64,000 bases of DNA from Saprospiraceae bacterium (GCA_020628095.1 JAHDFP010000007.1:97550-161549), one strand, 5' to 3'; positions 46,772 through 56,134 are shown, counted from the first letter of the stretch. Numbers and translations are program-made. The notes: a model not told the origin generated them from the letters alone.

Positions 46772-47436
46772 AGGTCAGGTCTGATCTCTTTTGTCTTTCT
46801 TTCTGACTCTGAGAGACGCCACTCCGCAATATTTTTGTCATGCCCTGACAACAAAACATCGGGCACTGCATGGCCATCGTAGATTGCTGGTCTGGTATAG
46901 ACAGGTGGCGCTAAGAGATTATCTTGGTGGCTATCTGTGAGAGCGGAAGTGCCATCACCTATGACCCCAGGTATAAGTCTCGATATAGAATCCACTAATA
47001 CCGCCGCAGGAAGCTCCCCACCTGATAGGACATAATCCCCTATGGATAACTCCATCGTCACATGCATATCTCTTATGCGCTGGTCTATGCCCTTGTAATG
47101 ACCTAGTATAAGCATCAGTCTATTACCCAATGATAATCTATTAGCGAGGGATTGGTTGTAAGTCTTACCGTCTGGGGTTAGATAGATGATTTCGTCATAA
47201 TCATTATTGGCCTTTAGGGTCTTTATGCACTTATCCAAAGGTTCTACCATCATGACCATCCCTGCTCCACCTCCATATTGGTAATCATCTAATTGTAAAT
47301 TATTACCAATACCGTAAGCTCTAAGATCAATTACATTAACTTCTATAATTTCTTTCTTGATAGCCCTTTGCAGTATGGAATGCTCGAACGGGCTGCGCAA
47401 TAGTTCTGGAACAACAGAAATGATATCAAAAACCAC
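46756..47436 (-). CDS. trmD: tRNA (guanine-N1)-methyltransferase TrmD
   Basis: 226 residues, GTG start. SPOUT enzyme that methylates G37 of tRNA. Signatures: FDIISVVPELL, LDDYQYGGGAGMVMMVEPL, LILGHYKGIDQR, LSIGDYVLSGGE (catalytic/knot segment), then LIPGVIG. Length is typical. It is not linked to rpsP/rimM/rplS here. The first 30 bp upstream separates it from the FKBP gene on the same strand. Its 3' end overlaps the UbiA-like gene. Confidence 0.95.
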   Translation of the reverse strand: MVFDIISVVPELLRSPFEHSILQRAIKKEIIEVNVIDLRAYGIGNNLQLDDYQYGGGAGMVMMVEPLDKCIKTLKANNDYDEIIYLTPDGKTYNQSLANRLSLGNRLMLILGHYKGIDQRIRDMHVTMELSIGDYVLSGGELPAAVLVDSISRLIPGVIGDGTSALTDSHQDNLLAPPVYTRPAIYDGHAVPDVLLSGHDKNIAEWRLSESERKTKEIRPDLYDKK

Positions 47437-47466
47437 CCAGAAGGATTATAAGTCTATTTCCCAATT

Positions 47467-48114
47467 TTATTCTATAGCCAATAACTCCACATCAAAAATA
47501 AGAGCTGAGTAAGGCTTTATCTTAGGTCCAGCAGAGCGTCCACCATACGCCAAATCTTGTGGAATGTAAAACCTAAACTTAGACCCGACAGGCATTAGCT
47601 GTAGTCCCTCTTGCCATCCTTTGATAACACCATTGAGAGGAAAGGAGATAGGCTCTCCTCTGTCTACAGAGGAATCAAATACAGTCCCGTCGATTAGCGT
47701 ACCATGATAATGGACTCTGACCTTATCTAGTAAAGTTGGTTTAGAGAGAGTCGGGTTTTTATTCTCTATGACCTCATATTGTAGTCCAGAGTCTGTGATG
47801 CTAATGCCTTCTTTAGAGGCATTCTTTGTAAGAAAATCTTCTCCCTCTTGTTTATTAACTAAGTCCATTTTGGACCTGGCATTTTCTACATAATTTTTAA
47901 AATTATTATTGGCATCCGCCAAAGAAATTTTAGGGTCAGCTCCACTGTATACATCTTTGATTGCATCCAAAAAAGATGCCTGATCTAAATCCGTAAATCC
48001 TTGAGCTTTAAGGTTTTTGGCAATAATCAATCCTGCACTATAACTTATACTATCCATCTGAGATATGAGTTGGTGACTCCACGTTATTAAAAAAATTAGA
48101 AGTAATTGTTTCAT
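47467..48114 (-). CDS. FKBP-type peptidyl-prolyl isomerase, secreted
   Basis: 215 residues with an N-terminal signal peptide (about 18 residues), an FKBP_N dimerisation region (SYSAGLIIAKNLKAQGFTDLD) and an FKBP domain over the last ~110 residues (VRVHYHGTLIDGTVFDSS, VIKGWQEGLQLMPVGSKFRFYIP, LAYGGR). This is the Mip/FkpA architecture; it folds or holds proteins in the periplasm. Two bases separate it from the M20 gene, so they share an mRNA. Confidence 0.92.
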   Translation of the reverse strand: MKQLLLIFLITWSHQLISQMDSISYSAGLIIAKNLKAQGFTDLDQASFLDAIKDVYSGADPKISLADANNNFKNYVENARSKMDLVNKQEGEDFLTKNASKEGISITDSGLQYEVIENKNPTLSKPTLLDKVRVHYHGTLIDGTVFDSSVDRGEPISFPLNGVIKGWQEGLQLMPVGSKFRFYIPQDLAYGGRSAGPKIKPYSALIFDVELLAIE

Positions 48115-48116
48115 TC

Positions 48117-49514
48117 TTATTTTTTCTTAGCCTTGAGTTCGGCATAATACTTAAAGTATAAAGGTATTGTTTCTATACCCTTATAGTAGTTAAATAATCC
48201 ATAATGTTCGTTAGGAGAATGTATGTCGTCCGAGTCTAATCCGAATCCCATCAAGACAGATTTGACACCCATCACTTTCTCAAACATAGCGACAATAGGA
48301 ATACTACCACCACCCCTTACAGGTATAGGATACTTACCGAAGGAATCCTTCATCGCCAGATGTGCGGCCTTGTACTCGTCCGTATCGGTAGGTGTGACGG
48401 CCGGGAATCCTCCATGATGAGGTCTCACTTCCACTTTGACACCTTTAGGCGCGATAGACTTAAAGTGTTTAGCGAATAATTTAGTGATCTTGTCAGGGTG
48501 CTGGTTAGGTACGAGTCTCATACTTATTTTAGCATAGGCTTTAGAAGGCAAAACAGTCTTGGCGCCTTCACCAATATACCCACCCCAGATTCCATTGACA
48601 TCCAAAGTAGGACGTGTAGAAGTCCGTTCGATCGTCGTATAGCCCTTCTCTCCCATCACCTCTTTGATACCTAATGACTTCTTATACTTGGTCATACTGA
48701 ATGGTGCAGCATTAATGGCTTTCCTATCCTTTGATGACAGATTTTTGACATCTTTATAAAATTCTGGAATCTTTATTTTTCCATTCTTATCCTTGAGAGA
48801 AGCGATCATCTCGCAAAGTATGTTGACAGGATTAGCAACGCCACCACCGTACACTCCAGAGTGAAGATCTTTATTGGGACCAGTGACTTCTACTTCCACA
48901 TAACTAAGACCTCTGAGGCCAACAGTCACACTTGGTGTTTTGTTATCTATTATGGAGGTATCCGATATAAGCACAACATCTGAGGCTAACAATTTCTTAT
49001 TGGCTTTACAGAATATCTCCAGGTTATCAGAACCTACTTCCTCCTCTCCTTCTATCATGAACTTTACATTGCAGGGCACAGCATCATTTTTATACATCGC
49101 CTCGAATGCCTTGACATGCATATATAATTGCCCCTTATCATCGCAAGCTCCTCTGGCATAGATAGCACCTTTTGGATGCGCTTTTGTCTTTTTGATCACT
49201 GGCTCGAATGGACCACTATCCCACAACTCGATTGGGTCAGGAGGTTGCACATCATAATGACCATAGACAAGTACTGTAGGTAACTTCTTATCTATTATTT
49301 TCTCGCCATAGACGATAGGGTGACCCTTAGTAGGATATATTTTGGTCTTATCCAGTCCAGCCTCTTTCATCTTACCTTGTAGGTACTTAGCGGCCTTTTT
49401 GACATCACCTTTATATTTAGGGTCAGCGCTGACAGAAGGTATTTTAAGAAATTCTATTAACTCATCTAGGTATCTCTTCTTATTCTTATTGATATATGTA
49501 CTAACCGCTTTCAT
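48117..49514 (-). CDS. M20 family dipeptidase/peptidase
   Basis: 465 residues, cytoplasmic. M20 zinc ligands: YGHYDVQP (His), ARGACDDKGQ (bridging Asp), EGEEEVGS (catalytic Glu and zinc Glu), LISDTSI (Asp) and SPNEHYGLF (His). A lid/dimerisation domain (VEVTGPNKDLHSGVYGG) lies between. Likely a dipeptidase or carnosinase-like enzyme. Upstream of it the minus-strand TACATTTG (49537-49544) looks like its promoter. Confidence 0.92.
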   Translation of the reverse strand: MKAVSTYINKNKKRYLDELIEFLKIPSVSADPKYKGDVKKAAKYLQGKMKEAGLDKTKIYPTKGHPIVYGEKIIDKKLPTVLVYGHYDVQPPDPIELWDSGPFEPVIKKTKAHPKGAIYARGACDDKGQLYMHVKAFEAMYKNDAVPCNVKFMIEGEEEVGSDNLEIFCKANKKLLASDVVLISDTSIIDNKTPSVTVGLRGLSYVEVEVTGPNKDLHSGVYGGGVANPVNILCEMIASLKDKNGKIKIPEFYKDVKNLSSKDRKAINAAPFSMTKYKKSLGIKEVMGEKGYTTIERTSTRPTLDVNGIWGGYIGEGAKTVLPSKAYAKISMRLVPNQHPDKITKLFAKHFKSIAPKGVKVEVRPHHGGFPAVTPTDTDEYKAAHLAMKDSFGKYPIPVRGGGSIPIVAMFEKVMGVKSVLMGFGLDSDDIHSPNEHYGLFNYYKGIETIPLYFKYYAELKAKKK

Positions 49515-49536
49515 TTTATTATTTATTTAAGATTTA

Positions 49537-49567
49537 CAAATGTAAGACACTTATCGTTGTTTACTAA
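49537..49567 (-). promoter_or_regulatory. Promoter of the M20-FKBP unit
   Basis: On the minus strand, TTAG (3 of 4 to TTTG; 49564-49567), 19-bp spacer, TACATTTG (49537-49544; full -7 match). The leader would be about 25 nt. The divergent AraC-type gene has its own TAAATTTG (49575-49582) next to it, so the two promoter regions abut. Confidence 0.5.
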
Positions 49568-49574
49568 TAAATAA

Positions 49575-49582
49575 TAAATTTG
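49575..49582 (+). promoter_or_regulatory. -7 element of the AraC-type regulator gene
   Basis: TAAATTTG, a full match to TAnnTTTG, 24 bp before the ATG at 49606. The -33 region is weak (TATC). Confidence 0.4.
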
Positions 49583-49605
49583 GAGCGTAGAGAACGTGAT
49601 CATTA

Positions 49606-50721
49606 ATGAAGTATCTTGTAGTTGTCAGTGGAGTATTTGCAGCTTTGTTCTTTCTGATATTAGCCAGAAAGAGTCAAAAACAATATGAGAACAAGTTCTT
49701 AGCGGTTATCTTTTTCCTTATAACCATTAATACCATTTATGTATTCAATTTTATCACAGCGGACACATTCTATTATGTCCCTTTCTTCTCTGAGCTTAAC
49801 TATGCTATTCCTCTCCTCTACCCTCCACTGTACTGGTTCTATGTAAGGGCTGTCACGCAGCAAAATTTTAGCCTTAAGAAAAGAGATTATTGGCATCTTG
49901 CTCCTTTCTTCTTATTCTTAATGATTATAGTGAGTCCGATATTACTTAATTACCAAATCTATGAATCCAAGCATATAGGATACCCACTAATCAAATTATT
50001 AATAACACCTCTGTATCTCATTGCTGTATTCAGAATACTATTCAGATACGAAGGCAAACTCAGAGAAGAATACTCTTACGAAATAGAAGTAAATCTGCTT
50101 TGGCTCAAATGGATAACCGCAGGAGCGATAGGACTCTGGATTATAGCCTTGGGAGGATATCTTTATAATCATTTTAATGAAGTCCATACCAACATACTAT
50201 ACGACAACTATGTACTGTCCTTTTTGAGTATTTTTCTTTTCGCTCTCGTTTATATTGCTGTGACTAAGACCAATATTTTTTTCGTACCTGAAGAAAACAA
50301 ACAGATCAAAAAATTATCACCAGAAACCATAGAGGATAATACAGAAGAGCCTCTGGAAATTAATGACAGGGACCTAGATTATCTGATCAAGGTTATGGAA
50401 GAAAAGAAACCACAGTTAGATCCACTATTAAATATTTCTAAGTTATCCCATATCTCCAATATCCCTCAGTATAAAATATCAAAGATCATCAACACCCATC
50501 TGGACCAAAACTTCTATGATTTTGTCAATCATTACAGATTAGAAGAGGTCAAAACCAAGCTCAAAAATGGTGCTGCCAGAGAACTTAGCATACTTGGTAT
50601 CGCTATGGATTCTGGATTTAACTCCAAGGCTTCTTTTAACCGGGTATTCAAAAAGAAGGAAGGTATGACTCCATCCGAATATCTTAAAAGACTCAATCAG
50701 TCTCGGAGTAGTACTTCTTGA
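49606..50721 (+). CDS. Membrane-embedded AraC-family regulator
   Basis: 371 residues: seven or so predicted transmembrane helices in residues 1-225, then an acidic linker (SPETIEDNTEEPLEIND) and a C-terminal AraC-type DNA-binding domain over the last ~100 residues (LSHISNIPQYKISKIINTH and GIAMDSGFNSKASFNRVFKK, the two helix-turn-helix motifs). This class couples a membrane sensor to transcription control. No target is evident; the M20-FKBP unit divergent to it is the closest candidate. Its 3' end overlaps cdaA by 29 bp. Confidence 0.85.
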   Translation: MKYLVVVSGVFAALFFLILARKSQKQYENKFLAVIFFLITINTIYVFNFITADTFYYVPFFSELNYAIPLLYPPLYWFYVRAVTQQNFSLKKRDYWHLAPFFLFLMIIVSPILLNYQIYESKHIGYPLIKLLITPLYLIAVFRILFRYEGKLREEYSYEIEVNLLWLKWITAGAIGLWIIALGGYLYNHFNEVHTNILYDNYVLSFLSIFLFALVYIAVTKTNIFFVPEENKQIKKLSPETIEDNTEEPLEINDRDLDYLIKVMEEKKPQLDPLLNISKLSHISNIPQYKISKIINTHLDQNFYDFVNHYRLEEVKTKLKNGAARELSILGIAMDSGFNSKASFNRVFKKKEGMTPSEYLKRLNQSRSSTS

Positions 50722-51502
50722 TTCTTTCTTTGGCCTCAGCCGAAGAGACATTTCTAAAAAGTTTGCCATCATACGAATAAGAAACATTTCCATTCTGCTC
50801 TGATACCACGAGGGCGAGATGATTCGTATTTTCTGTAACACCAATCGCTGCACGATGTCGAAGACCAAGGTCCGTTGCCAGATCTGTCTGAGAAGTAACT
50901 GGCAGGATGCAACTCGCTGCCAGTATCCTTTCGTCTTTGACGATAGCGGCACCATCATGTAAGGGTGCGTTCTTATGAAAAATGTTTTCGAGGAGAGCCG
51001 ATGTTAGCTTAGCGTCCAGTTCTTGACCGGAGTTAACAAGCACATCAGTATTCACCTTAGTCAGTACTATTAAGGCACCAGTTTTAGTTTGTCCCAGATT
51101 GAAAAGAGTGTCCGTGATAAGGGCTGCATATTTCTGAGCATGATCCTGATTGATCTCTGTACTATTAGGAAAAATTCTATCTAAAAATCCGAATCTTCCT
51201 TTCAATGTATTATCACCTATCATCAATAAAAACCGTCTGATCTCAGGCTGGAAGATTATAATCAATCCCAGAATACCAATGTCGAATATACTCTGTAAGA
51301 TAGTCGTCAGCAAGGGCATATTGAAGCCACTGACTATCGCCCGAGCGATAAGAAATAATATGATACCTATGAATATATTGACGGCCGCAGTACCCCTTAC
51401 ATACTTGTATACAAAGTAAATAAGGTAACCCGTTATCAGAATATCCAGTATCAGCGGCGCTTTGATAGTAACACCACTTATCTCAAACAATGGCAGAAGC
51501 AT
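50693..51502 (-). CDS. cdaA: Diadenylate cyclase CdaA
   Basis: 269 residues from the ATG at 51502 (TTG codons lie upstream). Three N-terminal transmembrane helices, then the DAC (DisA_N) domain with DGAAIV and RHRAAIG, the two signatures that bind ATP, plus a coiled linker FQPEIRRFL. Makes cyclic di-AMP, controlling potassium and osmotic balance. Unlike in Firmicutes, no cdaR/glmM lies beside it. Its 3' end is convergent and overlapping with the AraC regulator; upstream 17 bp follows the prolyl oligopeptidase gene. Confidence 0.93.
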   Translation of the reverse strand: MLLPLFEISGVTIKAPLILDILITGYLIYFVYKYVRGTAAVNIFIGIILFLIARAIVSGFNMPLLTTILQSIFDIGILGLIIIFQPEIRRFLLMIGDNTLKGRFGFLDRIFPNSTEINQDHAQKYAALITDTLFNLGQTKTGALIVLTKVNTDVLVNSGQELDAKLTSALLENIFHKNAPLHDGAAIVKDERILAASCILPVTSQTDLATDLGLRHRAAIGVTENTNHLALVVSEQNGNVSYSYDGKLFRNVSSAEAKERIKKYYSETD

Positions 51503-51531
51503 AATCTGCAACAAAGTTATTCTTTAATTTT

Positions 51532-53688
51532 CTAACCCTGCATATACTTTACTGGGCTATCTGTATTAAAGAAGAAAAAAGACCACCTATCCGCTTCTTC
51601 GTCCAGTATCTTAGATGTCGGCTTTCCTGCACCATGACCTGCATCTGTCTCTATACGTAATATGACGGGATTATCTCCCTCATGGCATTCTTGTAGTCGC
51701 GCACCAAACTTAAATGAGTGCGCGGGCACAACTCTATCATCATGATCGGCCGTTGTTATCATAGTCGCTGGATATGATACGCCTTCCTTAAGATTATGTA
51801 ATGGAGAGTAGGATAAGAGATTTTCGAAATGTTCTGATTCGTCACTGGACCCATACTCAGGAACCCATCCCCACCCTACTGTAAACTTGTGATATCTCAA
51901 CATATCCATTACGCCAACTGCTGGGAATGTCGCTGCAAAAAGATCTGGTCGCTGCGTCATGCATGCTCCTACTAATAATCCGCCATTAGAGCCGCCAGCA
52001 ATGGCTAATTTTTCCTTAGATGTATATCCCTCTGATATCAAATACTCTCCTGCCGCGATAAAGTCATCGAATACATTTTGCTTATTGAGCAACATGCCGG
52101 CCTTATGCCACTCTTCTCCATATTCTCCGCCACCTCTGAGATTAGGCATCGCGAATACCCCACCATTTTCCAATAATATAATTCTAGATGTACTGAAATA
52201 TGGCGTCAGACTTACATTGAACCCACCATAGGCATAAAGGTATGTAGGATTGTTTCCATCTAACTCTAGTCCCTTTTTGTGCACAATGAACATAGGCACC
52301 TTAGTGCCGTCCTTACTTGTATAAAAGACTTGCTTCTCTACGAAATCTTCTGGAGTAAACTTAAGCTCAGAGGCGAAGAAAGGTGTAGACTCATCCTTAG
52401 CTACATCGTATTTGTAAATAGAATTAGGAATAGTGAAAGAAGAAAAACTATAGAAAAAATGATCGTCATCTTTTTCTCCTCCAAAACCGCCAGCACTACC
52501 TAGACCAGGTAACTTGACTTCTGTCATATTCTGACCATCATAGTCAACGCGATAAATTCTTGTCGTCGCATCTTTCAGATAATTAGCCCATAGCTTACCA
52601 GCACCTGTAGATACACCATTCAATAAGTTTTCAGACTCAGGAATGATGTCTACCCAGTTTTCTTTGGCAGGATTATCTAAGTCGATTTTAACTAACCGAT
52701 AATTAGGCGCATCAATGTTAGTCATCACTAAAAAAGCATTGTCACCCACATTATCTATGACATTGCTTTTATTCTTGAATCCGCTAAAAAGATTCTTGAT
52801 AGGACCGTCATTCTTTAGGTCCTTGTAATAAGTCTCGTAACCGTCCGTACCTGAGGCAGCATATAGTACTAAGAAGCTCTTGTCCTCAGTCGGGCCTCCA
52901 TAATGATATATAAGCGGTTCTTTTTTATTACCGAATATGTACTTATCCTGTGACTGATCTTCGCCTAACTTATGATAATAGACCGCGTGATATTCGTTTT
53001 TAGCAGATAACTCGAGACCATCTTCTGGGGCTGGATATCTATTATAATAGAAGCCACCATCATACCATGATGCCCCTGAGAATTTTACCCATTTGAGTAC
53101 GTCTGGCAGTTTTCTTTTAGTTGCAACTTCCATGACATGAATCTCTTGCCAGTCACTACCACCTTCGCTTTTTGCGTAGGCTACATACTTGTCATCTTCA
53201 GAAAAACCAATAATTCTAGCCGAAACCGTACCATCCTCAGACATTGCATTAGGATCAAGAAAAACCTCTGGTTCTCCGTCTAGTCCTTTTTGGATATAGG
53301 TGACTGACTGATTTTGCAAGCCATCATTTTTATTAAAGAAATAGTACTCGCCGACTTTATATGGAGAGCTTAACTTGACATAATTAAATAGCTCTTCGTA
53401 TCTATCTCTTATCTTATCTCTGTAAGGTATCTGCGAAAGGTAATCAAAGGTCACTTTGTTCTGGTCTTTGACCCATGAGCCGACCTCTGCGGCTGTATCT
53501 ATCTCTAACCATCTGTAAGGATCTTGTACCTCAGTACCATGATAATCATCCACCACCGAAGAATCTTTTCTTGTTTCTGGATATGTCACCTCTATATTCT
53601 CATTACTTACCTTATCCATAATTTCTTGTTTACAAGCAAAAAATGATACTGCTATCACAATTGCGCATACTTTGTATCTGAGACCCAT
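51532..53688 (-). CDS. Prolyl oligopeptidase family serine peptidase (lipoprotein)
   Basis: 718 residues. N-terminal signal ends in FFAC, a lipobox-like site, so it is probably attached to the membrane. N-terminal beta-propeller of S9A type (YPETRKDSSVVDDYHGTEVQDPYRWLE) and C-terminal alpha/beta-hydrolase with the nucleophile Ser567 in AGGSNGGLL, the Asp in TADHDDRVVP and the His in DAGHGAGKP. Cleaves peptides after proline, here outside the cytoplasm. Length is normal for S9A. Confidence 0.93.
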   Translation of the reverse strand: MGLRYKVCAIVIAVSFFACKQEIMDKVSNENIEVTYPETRKDSSVVDDYHGTEVQDPYRWLEIDTAAEVGSWVKDQNKVTFDYLSQIPYRDKIRDRYEELFNYVKLSSPYKVGEYYFFNKNDGLQNQSVTYIQKGLDGEPEVFLDPNAMSEDGTVSARIIGFSEDDKYVAYAKSEGGSDWQEIHVMEVATKRKLPDVLKWVKFSGASWYDGGFYYNRYPAPEDGLELSAKNEYHAVYYHKLGEDQSQDKYIFGNKKEPLIYHYGGPTEDKSFLVLYAASGTDGYETYYKDLKNDGPIKNLFSGFKNKSNVIDNVGDNAFLVMTNIDAPNYRLVKIDLDNPAKENWVDIIPESENLLNGVSTGAGKLWANYLKDATTRIYRVDYDGQNMTEVKLPGLGSAGGFGGEKDDDHFFYSFSSFTIPNSIYKYDVAKDESTPFFASELKFTPEDFVEKQVFYTSKDGTKVPMFIVHKKGLELDGNNPTYLYAYGGFNVSLTPYFSTSRIILLENGGVFAMPNLRGGGEYGEEWHKAGMLLNKQNVFDDFIAAGEYLISEGYTSKEKLAIAGGSNGGLLVGACMTQRPDLFAATFPAVGVMDMLRYHKFTVGWGWVPEYGSSDESEHFENLLSYSPLHNLKEGVSYPATMITTADHDDRVVPAHSFKFGARLQECHEGDNPVILRIETDAGHGAGKPTSKILDEEADRWSFFFFNTDSPVKYMQG

Positions 53689-53792
53689 AGTTTTTTGTTT
53701 TGAGTATTCTAATGACCTGTAAAATAGGGAAATAGAGTTAATTACAATCCATTAGTCGATGAAGTCCAGAAAGGGGTAGACTAATTTTTTAA

Positions 53793-53800
53793 TAAATTTG
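53793..53800 (+). promoter_or_regulatory. -7 element of the gene at 53820
   Basis: TAAATTTG, a full match to TAnnTTTG, 19 bp before the GTG start at 53820. No good -33 element was found. Confidence 0.3.
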
Positions 53801-53819
53801 AAGAACTTATATAAGATCA

Positions 53820-54470
53820 GTGGTTGGAAAATTAATTTGGGCGTTATTTCTTAAGAGTTTACTGGGCGTTTCTTTGCTCTTAGGTTCTAATATACTGTGC
53901 AGTCAAGATGCTCAGATGTTTTGGTATGAGCCAGCTTCTTCTTCCCCGTCAGAAACGAAATCCACGGATAGTGCAGATTGCGTCAGGAAGCCCAATACCG
54001 ATGATGTGGATGGCAGTGTACACATAGTAGAACTAGAAGAGAGGCCTTTATTCGTTCATACTCATCCGGAATACAAAAAATGGAACAAGGATAAGTTCCT
54101 TATGGAATGTTCGGCCAATTTTTATCAGGCTAATGAGACAACCTTCCTTTTATTACATTTCAAAATAAATTCTGAAAATGCCAAGCACGCCTATGGCAAC
54201 CTTAATAAAGGGGCACAGGTCAAGTTGACCTTTGATAATAAAGAACATATATACTTAGAAAATATAGAGCGCGATAGAGGGTCAGCACAGAGATCTAAAA
54301 AGTACACCACCTACAAAGGCATCTTTCCTGTAGACAAAGGAAAAATGAAAGATTTCCAGAAAAACAAACTCGATAAGATGGGCATAGTCTGGGAAGAAGG
54401 ATATCAAGAATATGATGTACAGAATAAAGATATGCTTCTCCATCAAGCTCATTGCATAAAAGAATATTAA
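53820..54470 (+). CDS. Secreted hypothetical protein
   Basis: 216 residues, GTG start. Signal peptide of about 28 residues (LFLKSLLGVSLLLGSNILC), possibly lipidated at the Cys. A Ser/Thr-rich stretch follows (ASSSPSETKSTDSAD), then a domain with FLLLHFKINSENAKHAYGNL and NKGAQVKLTFDNKEHIYLE, beta-sandwich-like. I do not recognise the family. The stop (TAA) shares one base with the miaE start, so they are coupled. Confidence 0.65.
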   Translation: MVGKLIWALFLKSLLGVSLLLGSNILCSQDAQMFWYEPASSSPSETKSTDSADCVRKPNTDDVDGSVHIVELEERPLFVHTHPEYKKWNKDKFLMECSANFYQANETTFLLLHFKINSENAKHAYGNLNKGAQVKLTFDNKEHIYLENIERDRGSAQRSKKYTTYKGIFPVDKGKMKDFQKNKLDKMGIVWEEGYQEYDVQNKDMLLHQAHCIKEY

Positions 54471-55051
54471 TGTTGGGACTTAAACTACCTACTGATCCGA
54501 GATGGGTCAATCTTGCTGAGATGAGTCTGCAAGAGATTCTGACGGATCATGCCTACTGTGAGCAAAAAGCCACCACCACTTGCATATCACTGATACAAAG
54601 TTTTCCCGAGAAGGAAAGATTAGTCAGAGAAGTCGCGCCTGTGGTAGAAGAAGAATGGTCACATTTTCGACTCGTACTCAAAGAACTCGACAAAAGAGGT
54701 CTGAAACTGGGTCGCCAGCGCAAAGATGAGTATGTCAATGCCCTCATGGAATTCCGAAAAGGAGGTGGATCTCGTGAGCAGGCACTTACAGAAAGGCTTT
54801 TGATATCTGCACTTATAGAGGCTAGGTCCTGTGAGAGATTTAGGCTATTGTCTCTGCATATAAGTGATGATAATCTTAAAGAGTTCTATCATGGATTTAT
54901 GGTCTCCGAGGCTGGTCACTATAAGATGTTCATAGAACTAGCCAGACATTACGGCGATGTAGACGCAGTCAACAAAAGATGGCAAGAGTACTTAGATCAC
55001 GAAATTGTCATCATGGAAAATCTCTCGTTACGTGGAGATCGTATGCATTAA
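54470..55051 (+). CDS. miaE: tRNA-(ms2io6A37) hydroxylase MiaE-like
   Basis: 193 residues from the ATG at 54470, which overlaps the previous stop (TAATG). A helical-bundle diiron enzyme: ligands are in EILTDHAYCEQKA, EEEWSHFRLV, LLISALIEARSCERF and FMVSEAGHYKMF (Glu/His pairs of the ferritin-like fold). MiaE hydroxylates the isopentenyl group of ms2i6A37 in tRNA. It is unusual for it to be coupled to a secreted protein, so the shared transcript may be accidental. Convergent with the desaturase gene 30 bp downstream. Confidence 0.85.
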   Translation: MLGLKLPTDPRWVNLAEMSLQEILTDHAYCEQKATTTCISLIQSFPEKERLVREVAPVVEEEWSHFRLVLKELDKRGLKLGRQRKDEYVNALMEFRKGGGSREQALTERLLISALIEARSCERFRLLSLHISDDNLKEFYHGFMVSEAGHYKMFIELARHYGDVDAVNKRWQEYLDHEIVIMENLSLRGDRMH

Positions 55052-55081
55052 GGCAGAGTATTATTACTGTGACTCCCTAGT

Positions 55082-56107
55082 TTAAGCCGTGGCTATAGAT
55101 TCTTTAGTTTGCATTCCTTTGAAGAAATCACTTTCTGATCCCTTAGTGACCTGTAGTCCGCCCTTATCACTCCTGATAATCCTAGAGAATAATGATAACT
55201 CTTTATCAAAAATGAACTTAAGCCATAGTTTGGTCCACGACTCGTGATATACCAATGTATTATAATACTCAGGCGCTATTTCTCTGATCTTAGGTAGATT
55301 ATTCCAAGGGACAAAAGAAAAGTCATGATGCTCATTGTGATAACCTACATTGAATGCTAACTTATTCAGAGGGCCATAGTAGCTGTAAGTCTCTTGTGGC
55401 GGTGCAACAAGAAAATGTTCCTGTATCCATCTTGCACCCAACGGGTGAAAGCCAACAGAGAAAAAGAACGACGCCATAAGGTATAAGAATGCCATCGGTC
55501 CAAAGAAGTAAATCAATGCTATATCAAATGCGACTAGAGTCAATAGATTGACCCACACCCAACTACTTTGGAACTGTATCGCCTTAAGACGGGGTGGTCT
55601 GAGTGCCTGAAAAACAGGGAAGAACATGAGCCAAAAAGACTTACCAATAAAATTAGAACCAATAAGCTTGGCCTCCCAGTAACTTGCTATATCCGCATCT
55701 ATATCATGATGTCCCTGAAAAGCATGATGCTTGAGGTGATATTTTCTGAACGACACAGAACTCGGAAATCCATTAGGCAGATCACACATTATTCCACACC
55801 AAAGGTTAGCTATCCTGCTTTTGAATACCATGTTATGAGTGAACTCGTGGATAAGTACGAATAAACCATGATTAGCAAAAGCACCAATGCAAAAAGCTGA
55901 CAATACGATCATCCACCAAGGCTGATCCTTGAGAAATATCGCCATTCCTATCTGGAATACAACAATCACCAAAGCATACCAAAAAGTATTAGGATTTCTA
56001 CCCATTAGCTTCTTGATCTCTGGATATTTCTTGATGATATCCTTCGTTCTTTGGATGTGCGGTTCTTCTGATGATGACTGCAAAAAATCTGCTACTGGTT
56101 TAGACAT
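55082..56107 (-). CDS. Sphingolipid delta-4-desaturase (DEGS1)-like membrane desaturase
   Basis: 341 residues with about four to six membrane helices and the three His boxes of the membrane desaturase family: HEFTH (87-91), HLKHH (124-128) and HNEHH (257-261). The N-terminus resembles the Lipid_DES segment of dihydroceramide desaturases (DIIKKYPEIKKLMGRNPN, ~23-40), and the third box environment ETYSYYGPLNKLAFNVGYHN (239-258) is very close to animal DEGS1. By analogy it would put the 4,5 double bond into a sphingoid base. Bacteroidota make sphingolipids, so the substrate is plausible, but the synthesis genes are not in this window. Not an ordinary acyl-CoA or phospholipid desaturase by motif. 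Confidence 0.85.
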   Translation of the reverse strand: MSKPVADFLQSSSEEPHIQRTKDIIKKYPEIKKLMGRNPNTFWYALVIVVFQIGMAIFLKDQPWWMIVLSAFCIGAFANHGLFVLIHEFTHNMVFKSRIANLWCGIMCDLPNGFPSSVSFRKYHLKHHAFQGHHDIDADIASYWEAKLIGSNFIGKSFWLMFFPVFQALRPPRLKAIQFQSSWVWVNLLTLVAFDIALIYFFGPMAFLYLMASFFFSVGFHPLGARWIQEHFLVAPPQETYSYYGPLNKLAFNVGYHNEHHDFSFVPWNNLPKIREIAPEYYNTLVYHESWTKLWLKFIFDKELSLFSRIIRSDKGGLQVTKGSESDFFKGMQTKESIATA

Positions 56108-56126
56108 ATTACCGTGAATTATACGT

Positions 56127-56134
56127 CAAAACTA
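56127..56134 (-). promoter_or_regulatory. -7 element of the desaturase gene
   Basis: On the minus strand TAGTTTTG, a full match to TAnnTTTG, 20 bp before the ATG at 56107. No TTTG lies 19 bp further up. Confidence 0.4.
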
